Assembly (NCBI GenBank): GCA_033439295.1
Contig: JAVTLE010000005.1
Location: 3,088,501 to 3,152,500 of the forward strand
DNA length: 64,000 nucleotides
Source of the DNA: Deuterostichococcus epilithicus
Taxonomy: Eukaryota > Chlorophyta > Trebouxiophyceae > Prasiolales > Stichococcaceae
Reading direction: 5' to 3'
Shown here one piece after another: positions 35,296 to 44,800 of the stretch. A program made the translations under genes and the position numbers. Positions within the stretch are counted from its first letter, which is position 1, and each line of letters begins with the position of its first letter. The notes below the pieces were generated by a model that saw nothing but the letters and a program-made list of their open reading frames with translations, was not told the DNA's origin and made no database searches.

Positions 35296-36237
35296 GTCGC
35301 TGGAGCCCTGGCGCGCGTGGGCGCTTCACTGCAAAAGAAAATAAGAGTCTTCTTCCGATCTCGAATTTGGCAAGAGATCGCTTTCTGATCCGGTACAGCA
35401 TGCTGTAAGGCCTAAAGAGTACCTTTGGGGACTCTTTTCGTCTGCTGGGGACTGTACTCCTCCGGATTTTCCTTCTTCAGTGGCAGGACTTGGTTTTGTC
35501 CCCTGTTCTCGGCTCAGTCAACACAGTCGCATCGGCAGCCTGCCGCGCAGAGTCAGGAATCACGCATGCGTCTGAAAGACCAGCATTGCTGGCACTCTAG
35601 GCACTCCTTGCGTAAGCTGTGCGCAAATCTGCTGCGGGCGGGGCAGTAGCAGTCGCAACCGGCCATGGCGACACGCACTTCGCCGGACCGAACGCGTACA
35701 AGCACACAGAAGAGTCCACAGGAATGGTAAGCACGAGCAGAAATAATCACAACAAAACTTTGAAGGCGTGAACATGAGCTGAAACAAGCTTTCTGTGCAT
35801 GGAAAGGTGAGATATGCGTCATTAAGATCCAAGCACCTGCCGCCGCAGGAGGGCTTTGGACCATGATGAATCTCAGTGTTTAGGAGGAGTTGGTGGCAAG
35901 CAGCACCGGAAGCACCAGCAGCACGAACAAGGCACCGCTGACATCTCCGGCCAGTCGCGAGCCTGGCCCGATCTGCCGCAGCGTCCGCAGGCGACGCGCA
36001 CCTGGCTTCGCACCCTCAGCGACAGGCCGCCCGGTGCGGCTGCTGCCTTGATGTGGCAACAAGTGCGCAATTGGTGCCTGCTTCGATGTGCGAAACACCT
36101 AGATTGCTACGATACATGAGGTTTGATGACACTCATGCGCAGGCACGTCGCCGTCGGGCAAGCTTGCGGGTTCTCCGCCCTCTGTGACACTGTATGACAA
36201 CCGCCTTTTCCACAAAGAAGCAAAGCCGCAGCGGCCC
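35296..36237. promoter_or_regulatory. Divergent intergenic region, peroxiredoxin-like / Tubby-like genes
   Basis: About 940 bases between two divergent starts. A minus-strand frame at 36098-35880 ends in ALFVLLVLPVLLATNSS, a hydrophobic tail after a small-residue stretch, which could be a C-terminal anchor exon. I could not find the rest of such a gene, so it is not called. No known promoter motif identified. Confidence 0.4.
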
Positions 36238-39086
36238 ATGGCACGCTCCACTGGCAGCCCCAGCAGGCCAGAGGCGCCACAGCAACCGCCGCATCCACGG
36301 CGGTCACAGCACCGCTTGAGCTTTGCTGAGCCGCCAGTAGCTGATGTTCAGGCGGCCTCGTTGGCACCGCTTAGCCGCCTCAACCCGCCGCTGCCACAGC
36401 GGTCACAGCACCGCCTCAGCTTCATTGAGACAGCGGCCGCCCCAGCAACGTCCACGGCGCTGCCCAGCCATGAAGTGCTCCAGCACGGAGGCTTACCGCC
36501 CCGTCCGATAAGCCCCGGACATGTGCTGGGCTTGGCGATGCAGGCAGGAGGAGGGGAACGGCGCAGCAGGAGCGGCAGCGCCTCCCCGCCAGTGACTTCC
36601 TCAGCGCCAGACAGCCGCCCGTCGACGGCCTCCGGCCGCATGCAGCAGCAGCTTGAACGCAATCAGGAGCGTCGGCGGGGGCGCCTGCAGGTCAGTCGCC
36701 CGAGCGCAAGAAGTGGTTGACTCTGTGAGACGACAGCGGGCTCAGGTGCCCAATACATTACTGACTGGGCATGCTCTCGAGCGGGGCACGCACGCCACAG
36801 AGGCTCAGGTCAAAAGATTCTTGAGTGACGAGGGACTCAACGGGACTCAACAGCTCAAGTACACTGCTGTTCCAGCCAGTGACCTTCTGCTGCAACCGTC
36901 TGTGCAGGGCACCATAGCCATATTTAGGGATATCCAGGTGCGCGACGGCGAGCAGCCGTCGCAGCTGCTGCCGCAGCCGCCGCTGCTGTCGGCCGGCTCC
37001 TCGACTATCAGCGCCGCTATAGCCGGCTGCGGCGGCCCATCCAGCTCACTTTACCGCACGTTGTCGGGGGGCGGCGCTGAGCTGTCCCGCAGCAACAGCG
37101 AGGCGCTGGGCGTGCCGGTCGTGCCGTGGCGCACACCCTCCCCCAGTCCCAGGGCCTCCCTGGCACAGCGGGTCCGAGGCTTGAATTCTGACACACTTGT
37201 GACTGAAAAGCTGCAAACCCTCCTGCCTTGCACGGTGTTCAGATGACACTACAGAGTGAATCGACGCATGAGGCTGCTGGCACCGCAGTGTGCCACTAGC
37301 CGTGTCAAAGCTGTGACCTGCGGTGGTGTCCACTGCAAGCAGAGATCCATGTGTGACTGCGGTGCAGGGTCAGTCTGCTGCGCTCGGCCGGTCTGAACTG
37401 CTGGAATGTCCTAGCAGCGGCGGGATCACGGCAGCGGCAGACAAAGACACGGTGTCGTCGCTGAGGCTGAGTGCTGGAGTGGGGCGTCCCGCAAGCGCAG
37501 ACGCGCCGCCGGCACGTGAACCTTTCGTCATCGACCTGACGGACACCAGGCATTGAATCGGCCCGTGACTTCTGCTGCTTGGCCCGAATCTGCAGCCAGG
37601 ATGCTCGCATATGCAGCTATACATGCTGACATTCCGCACGAGCAGCGCTCTGCTGAGCCAGCTGTCGAATGCTGGCTGCTCATCATGACCCGCCGTCGCC
37701 TCAGCCGTGGCGCCAGGACCCTGCCATCATCACGACAGCGCTTCGACCTACGACTCATCTTTGGTTCCGGCAACATCGACATGCCAGTACTTCTTCCTAT
37801 CAACCTGCGCTACGTTCCTCAATGCTGCAGGCAGTTTGTCAACCAGCCGGGTCCCCGCAACGAGCCGCTGCAGTGCCACATCCTGCGCCAGCGCGTTGGC
37901 ATGCTGCGACCTGCGGACGTGTACATCCTGCAGCTGGAGAACGGGGGCCACTTCCTGCTGGCAGCGCGCAAGCGCAAGAAGAGCAAGTGCTCCAACTACC
38001 TCATCTCCCTGGAGCAGGGGGACATGGCGCGGCACAGTCCCGCCTTCTGCGGAAAAGTCCGCGGCAACTTCCTGGGCACCGAGTTCACCTGCTACGACGG
38101 CGGCGTTAGCCCCTGCAAGGTGTCGGCAGCTGCCCGCGGTGAGGCCTGAGCTGTTTCTGATGGAGGCCATCTTCGTCATCTGCTGACGGCTGACCTCACT
38201 TGCCTGGCAGAGGCGGGTAGGATCAAAACAGTAGCATGAAGCTGTGCGTGATATTGTGCAGTCAAAGGGGATCCAGCGCGGGTTACTATGCAGGATTTAT
38301 ATGTCTCAGCTAGTGGGTACTGCCTCTTCGGCAATCTCGAAACGAATGATGTTGCACGGCAGGCGCGAGCCACGCTCGGACGGAGCAGGCCGGGGTCCTG
38401 TACAGCTACAACGTCATGGGTACAAAGGGCCCGCGCAAAATGACTGCGCTCGTGCCGCATCCCTTCGGCGGCAGGGACGGCAGCTCGACAGTCTTCCAGC
38501 CTGGCGGCGTCGGCGGGCGTGCGCTGATCGGCAGGCAATCGTAATGTGCATCCACATTCCCTCATTAAGCTGCTGCCTGGGCGTGCATTCTCACCTCCAT
38601 TGCACAGGCGCAGCTGCATTCTGCATGCTGACGCAGTCTCATCCATGCCGCAGCTTCAAGCAGCATGCACGGCAGAGGGAGATGATCATGCTGCGAAACA
38701 AGCCGCCAAAGTGGAACGAGCAGCTGGGCGCCTACTGCCTCAACTTCGGCGGCCGCGTCACCGCCGCATCAGTCAAGAATTTCCAGCTCGTTGAGGACGG
38801 CGACGGCGACAGGATCGTGCTCCAATACGGCAAGGTGTGCATTCGCATGGCCTTGCCATCTTGCTGGGTTCGAATGTCCCTTCACCCGCACGTGCGCACT
38901 GCATGCTGCCAATCGTCCAGCATTCTAGCTGTTCTGTGGCGAGTAGGTTCTGATACGGCATGCTTTCCTGTTTGTGCACAGACGGGCAAAGACACATTCA
39001 CGATGGACTATAGCTACCCGCTGACGGCGCTCCAGGCCTTCAGCATTTGCATTACGAGCTTTGACCATAAAATTGCGTGTGAATAA
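36238..39086 (+). CDS. Tubby-like protein
   Basis: Tubby proteins bind phosphatidylinositol 4,5-bisphosphate through a C-terminal beta-barrel and act in membrane-linked signalling. The ATG at 36238 starts a Pro/Ser/Gln/Arg-rich, probably disordered N-terminus in which RSQHRLSF occurs twice (36301-36324, 36400-36423). The Tubby domain is split: the exon near 37805-38120 has [40 protein letters not shown] and [20 protein letters not shown], matching 'C.I.RDK..M.P.Y.L', '[17 protein letters not shown]' and 'VGKLRSNFLGT.FT.YD'. The next exon (about 38365-38540) has [20 protein letters not shown], matching 'YE.NVLG..GPR.M'. Then come [20 protein letters not shown] with [13 protein letters not shown] (near 38690) and [20 protein letters not shown] with SFDHKIACE (38983-39086). 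The canonical C-terminal order is complete. Plants have an F-box in TLPs; I do not see one here. Confidence 0.92.
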
Positions 39087-39577
39087 ACAAGTTGCTCCAG
39101 CTGTAGTCGGTCGGGACCATGCAGAAAGTTCTCGGGCTTCAAACGTGAGAGTTGTCGTTGGTGCTCGATCTTGCTCAGCGGGCATCATGGTCGTGCCGCA
39201 TGACGGACGACAGACGGCGGCGGCAGCAGTTGGCGGTGGCAGGATAACACAGTGAGGGCACCAGCCGATCAGCACATCTGTTGACGCGTGAATCGAGCAA
39301 GGTGTCGGGTTTAAGCGTCACCAGTGCTGCCATGTGCCCTGTGCCGCGGGATTCATCGTTTACGTAACAAGTCTGGAAATTCCTCTCAAAATTCGGCATT
39401 TCTGTGATAAATTCCGTTCGGACCTCTTGTACTGCGTGTTTCTGCAGCCTAGGCCAGCAACACACTCCCAACCAACCGCACCTGGGCGGCTTGCGTGTCT
39501 CGTCCCATCGTGCATCGAATAGCTGGAAGTTGTTTTGCCACAGATCCACAAACAGATGACTGCACTCGTCGAGCTGC
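39087..39577. other. Tandem intergenic region, Tubby-like to CBL
   Basis: About 490 bases between the Tubby-like stop and the proposed CBL start. It should contain the CBL promoter. No other gene or repeat recognised. Confidence 0.4.
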
Positions 39578-41235
39578 ATGGGGAACTGCGTGAGCGGCCA
39601 CAGCTCGGACGGGCCCTTGTCGCTCAGGAAGACCGATAGGGACAGCCACAAACAGCTCGCCCATGACACACACTGTGCGTGCACATGCACATCCGCATGC
39701 GGCACGTGCTTACGCATGATCCTGCTTGGCAGTGGACACTTGCTACCTCTGCATAAGCGTACGAACCCTGCTTGCAATTTTGGGCATGCAGATGTGTGCA
39801 TGAGCGTCCCTGTAGACCCGGTTGACACTCTTTTATATGCCACTCGCGCAGTCACCATAGATGAGGTGTATGCGCTTGCAGAGCTGTACAAAGCTGTCAG
39901 CAACTCCCTGCATCAGGTACGCTACTCCTTGCTGATTTCCGGTCAAGGTGGCTGCAGCATCCATCTTGCGTCTGCCTGATTTTGCGGGCAACTGTTCCGC
40001 CAACAGCAACTAACATCACCTCATTGCTCATTATGCTGCAGGACGGCGTGATTCAAAAAGACGAGTTTTTTCAGGCGATGTTCAACACGGCACCCGACCA
40101 GTTGAACCTGTTTGCAGATCGGGTGCGGCATGCATGACGGCGTGGCAGCATCACACACAGCTGAGACAGGCAGGTGACACGAATGCCTCCTGAGGGATCG
40201 ACTTGACAAAGGCTCGGCTTCTGCACAGCTTTTCGAGCTGTTCGACCTGAAGCAGAACAACATCATCGAGTTTGGGGAGTTTGTGCGGGCGCTCAGCGTG
40301 TTCCACCCCTACGCGCCGATCGAGGAGAAGGCCCAATGTGCGTGCGCCGCCTGGCACTTGAGCAACGAATGCCCGCACCTCGCCTCAGCGCCTGTCTACC
40401 CAGCTGGTCTGACCTGGCCATGCGAGACTGCGGCACAGCTCGCTGGCAGTGATGCGCTGGCAGCGACATGTCACTGATCTCATAGAGATGGCATGTTGCT
40501 GAGGGCAAATCGCTAAAGGCGCAGTCGCATTCCGGATCTACGACTTGGACAAGACGGGTGACATCCAGCCTGGGGAGCTGAAGCGGCTGTTGGTGGCGCT
40601 GTTGCACAACAACCCGGACATCGCGCTCGACGACCAGGTCATCGAGCAGATCGTAGACCAGGTGAGGCGTGTGCGGCGTTGAGCGATGTGCATTGCACTG
40701 CCGGCGCTGCGGTCTGTAAAGCTGTCAGCGGCATCCTGATTCGGCTTGCTTCGCTTGGAGAACGCTCGCTTACGTTGGGAGACTCTGAGATGCTGTGCGT
40801 GCTCGTATGTACAAGCTCCAGGGCAAGCGGGGGATGTTGTTTCTGGAACGAAGCAGTGGCCCGGCAGCTGTTGCCTGGGCACAGCCAGACAACGATCAGC
40901 CTACCGCACATGCTATGCGCAATTCAGGCGCTGCATGTCCTGCCCGCAGACGTTCGAGGAGGCGGACATCGCGAAGGACGGGCGCATCAGCAACGAGGAG
41001 TGGATGATCCTGGTCAGGAATCAGCCGGCCATACTGTCCTTCATGACGCTGCCGGTGCTGAAGACCGTGACCACAAAGTGAGTGAGCAGCCAAGATTGCA
41101 AGCGGGTTTCCAGTCATTCCTGCAAATTATTCTCTGCAGCTAAAGGGAATGTGGCCCTACTCGGCCGCGAAAGCTGACCCATATGAATGACGCTGCCGCA
41201 GGTACCCATCATTCATCTGGAACAAGACAGTCTGA
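39578..41235 (+). CDS. Calcineurin B-like calcium sensor (CBL)
   Basis: Calcium sensor that binds and recruits CIPK kinases in plants and green algae. The core is clear: exon near 39857-39914 ([20 protein letters not shown]), an exon from about 40042 ([16 protein letters not shown]), one near 40228-40336 ([20 protein letters not shown] then [16 protein letters not shown]), one near 40525-40660 ([20 protein letters not shown] then LVALLHNN) and one near 40950-41079 ([20 protein letters not shown]). EF1 has the insertion typical of CBLs; EF2-EF4 loops are [24 protein letters not shown] and [12 protein letters not shown]. The final exon (41202-41235) adds [10 protein letters not shown] in phase after LKTVTTK; YPSF matches the FPSF motif whose serine is phosphorylated by CIPK. 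The proposed start MGNC at 39578 fits N-myristoylation plus palmitoylation, but a perfect GTGAGC donor follows it at once and phase requires another small exon, so the N-terminus is uncertain. Confidence 0.86.
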
Positions 41236-41801
41236 AATGACGGGTGGTATTTGGAACGGAAAGGAGGTGAAGGAGGTTTGAGAGGGATCTGAAACGTCCA
41301 GTACGTCACGCAGATAGCGGGACGGCACAGGGCCACAGGGTGCGTGTAGACGGGCTTTGTTGGTTTGAAGTTGTGCGTCGTGTTCAGGAAGCTGAAGTTG
41401 TTGCCAGGTCTTCAGGCAAGCTTTCGGTCAGTGCTCAGTACTCCTCAAGAGCGTTGGCAGGCATACGATGTTCAATATTGCTTGTGGGCTGTGGCCCTCT
41501 GATTTGGTGAGTGGATATGCGAAGCACCACCGAAGCACCACCATCACACCCTCTGGCGGAGAGGAGGGAGATTCGCACAGCAGTCCCAGCTGGTCCCGAG
41601 CTGAGTCCACCTCAGCACCAGCCAGGTCTCGGAAAAATGATCTGCTGCCCGTTAAAGTATACGGTCTTGCACTTGCGCAGTCAGCCAGAGAGTGACGAAA
41701 GCCAGTTGTCGGTGGGTGGACACTGCAGCCATCGGGCTTGAGCCTGCAACAGTAGTAGTATGTCGTGAGGATTTGCCTGCACTGCACATTCTCCGAGTCA
41801 A
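41236..41801. other. Tandem intergenic region, CBL to malic enzyme
   Basis: About 565 bases, presumably the 3' UTR of CBL and the promoter of the malic-enzyme gene. A long minus-strand frame over 41428-41886 has no recognisable features and is treated as chance. Confidence 0.4.
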
Positions 41802-44800
41802 ATGCACAGCGCCCTGCGCGCCCTCGGTCGATGCGGCAGCGCTTCCAGCTGCCGGTCGCTGGCCGTACTGCGGGCAGGGCAGTCACCTGCGGCAGCTGAG
41901 CCTGCGACAGAGTTGGCGTCAGGGCTGCACAGCGCGCGGAGGTTCAGCAGCATCACCTTGGACGATGCCCGCGAGGATCAGAATGCGGAGCGTCCCACCA
42001 CACCATGGGTTAGAACTGGTGAATGCGCAGCTCCAACTCTCTTGTGCTTTCCAGCGCTGTGACCCTGCGCGGTACTCTCGGGGGCGGTCTGTCACGGCGG
42101 CAGATGCCAAAGGAGATCTGTCAGCCTCAGTATCACCTGTTAGCATGCGCTTGATGGGCGAATGTCGGATCAGGACTCCCTGCCGCGATGTCGATGCGTC
42201 CCCTGTCACACTGCATGAGGCCCACGGCGGGGCGACGGGAACTGCTAGTTGAGCTATTCCTCTTGGTAGTGAAACTACCAGCAAGGTTGTTTATTGAGCT
42301 GCTCGCGCCATGGTCCGGGGACCTCACGCAGCTTTTGTTGCCAAGTTGATGTGAACCTCAGCACCTTCAGCATGAGTGCCGGTCCCAAAAGTCCCAGCCA
42401 CAGTGTTGCGCAGGCGCTCGTCGCATCCAATCCGAGCGCCGCCGTGGCGCCCGCCCGGAAACATCTTTGTGTAAACTGACTATAGAGCCCCATCGCTGCG
42501 CAATTTCTGTACGAACGAGGGTCACGAGGCAAGCTTACGCCGCGATCCGTCTTAATCGCTACGTCCTGGTGTCATGTGTGCGCAGTCGTCAGCGGCGTGG
42601 ACATCCAGCGGCACCCCAAGTACAACAAGGGGCTGGCGTTCAGCGAGGAGGAGCGGGACCAGCTGTACTTGCGCGGCCTGCTGCCGCCGGCGGTGCTGAG
42701 CCAGGAGCTGCAGGTAGAGCGCGTCATGATCAACGTGCGCTCCAAGGCCAACGACCTCGAGAGGTGGGTAGCATGGCAGGCTGGCGCTTATGGCTGGACT
42801 GGGATTCGTGCAGGTTTTGGGAAGATAACTCTCAGGTCGCAATGCAAGAATGTATGACAGCGGTCCGCGCCCTTGGGTTGGCGCCCGCGCCACGCTGACC
42901 GGGTGGAAGTGCAGCGTTGACACCCAGTCACACGGAGCTCGACCAATGGGGCCTTCGAAACCGACACAAACGACTTGCAACCATCGGAGAGGCGCTCGCC
43001 TTGCTGCCATTCCTTAAAAAAGAGCCCCAGAAAAGCACCAAATGCGCCGGCGCAGGCACGGGTACCTGATGGGGCTGCAGGAGCGCAATGAGCGGCTTTT
43101 CTTCAAGGTGCTCATGACGCACACGCGCGAGCTGCTGCCCATCGTCGACCTGCCGGTGAGCCTGCGACACCTTTGCATGCGCAATGCATGCCTGCAGAGC
43201 ATTCGACTGCACGGCATGCGCACATGCCTCGCCTGCAGCTGGCCTCCGAGGATGTCATGGAAGCATGAGCACCTGGTGAAACCACCTGCAGAAGGCAAGC
43301 ATGCCTGCGCCCGGCAAGCCTCCGGTGCTTGACTGATGCACAGCTTCCTGGGCATCGCAGACCGTGGGCGCCTTCTGCAAGAGCCATGGCCTCATGTTCC
43401 GATCGCCGCCGCGCGGCCTGTACATTGGCCTCCAGGACCGTGGTGCGCTGCCGATTTCTCAAAAGTGCCATGCCATGCATCGGGCTGCAGCTGCACCTCG
43501 CGACACGCCGTGCACCTTGAATCCTTTGCAACAAACAGCACCAGCTGTCCATCCTGGGGTGAAGGTCTCGCAGCTCACTTGCCCCCAGGCCGTGTGTACA
43601 GCATGCTGAAGAACTGGCCGGAGCGGCGGGTCAAGGCCATCTGCCTGACGGACGGCGAGCGCGTGGGCGGCCTGGGGGACCTTGGCATCCACGCCATCGG
43701 CTGCGCCATCTCCAAGCTGGCGCTGTATACGTCCTGCGCCGGGCTGCCGCCCTCCATGTGCCTGCCCATCTGCCTGGACACTGGTGAGCTGCCACCGGGG
43801 GGATTGGACCCGCTCCTTCACTGTCCATGGCGCTGCGCAGCCGCCCTCCTGACTCACAACTGTCATCAAGGCTCGGGTTCTGGTGGGTCGACGACCAACG
43901 TCCAGCAATGGTTTGGTGGGGCTGCATGCGCTGGTGGCAGATTTTCCTGCCAAAAATTTGGGCGACCCAACTGTGGCGCTAGCGAGAGCTTCCAGGACTG
44001 GCTGCACCCCTGGAGCCTCTCTGAACCTTCCCACTGACATGCCTCCTCGGGGACTCCCCCTGTACTGCGGGCACCGGTGACGAGGACCTTGATGCTGGGG
44101 CAGCCTCTTTCGCATGGGCGCACGCCGTCGTCGCCGCCGCGTCCGGCCATGCCTCGAACAGGCTTGAACCCCTGAACCCTTCCTGCGTTGCAGGCACCGA
44201 ACGAGCCAGCCTGCTGGGCAGCCCCTTTTCACGTGGGCGCCTGCCACCAGCCTCCTGGAGACCCAGAAGTTCCTGGTCACAGACCTTCCCGCTGTCCCGC
44301 CGCAGGCACCGACAACGAGGACCTGCTGGGCAGCCCTTTCTACGTGGGGGCGCGCCACCGGCGGGTGCGCGGCGAGGCGTACCGGGAGCTGCTGGAGGAG
44401 ACGCTGGAAGCAGTGGCGCGCCGCTTCGGCAGCTCGGTGCTCATCGCGGCGCAGGACATGACGTTCGTCAACCTGGCGTCCTTCCTGTCGCAGTGCGCTC
44501 CCGCTGCAGCTCTTTGCAGGGACATCGCTCTGCTGCATCCCGCCGTGAAGCAGTGACGGCGGCAGCAGGACGCGACGCATCTAAACCCTGAATTCTGGCG
44601 CCCTTGCTTTCACAGCGCGCTTCACCCCCTCCTGGGATCGCTGTGCCGCACCTTTTGCTGGGAGTTGGTGTTGGGCTCTGCACATGCCAGGGTGTGGGCT
44701 CCGGCTCAGGTGCCAGTACACAGGTCGTACCCTCGATGGTCAGGGAAGGATTGTGCAGTGACGACGATGAGCTGTCTCGCCATCTGCTGGATGTCTCAGC

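Noticed and set aside
35880-36098. Minus-strand frame ending in a hydrophobic tail (ALFVLLVLPVLLATNSS), possible GPI-anchor signal exon
   Set aside because: No N-terminal signal peptide or additional exon could be placed in the surrounding intergenic DNA.
43459-44580. Long minus-strand open frame of about 370 codons across the malic-enzyme gene
   Set aside because: It crosses clear malic-enzyme exons on the plus strand and shows only Arg/Ala/Pro-rich composition typical of antisense GC-rich frames.
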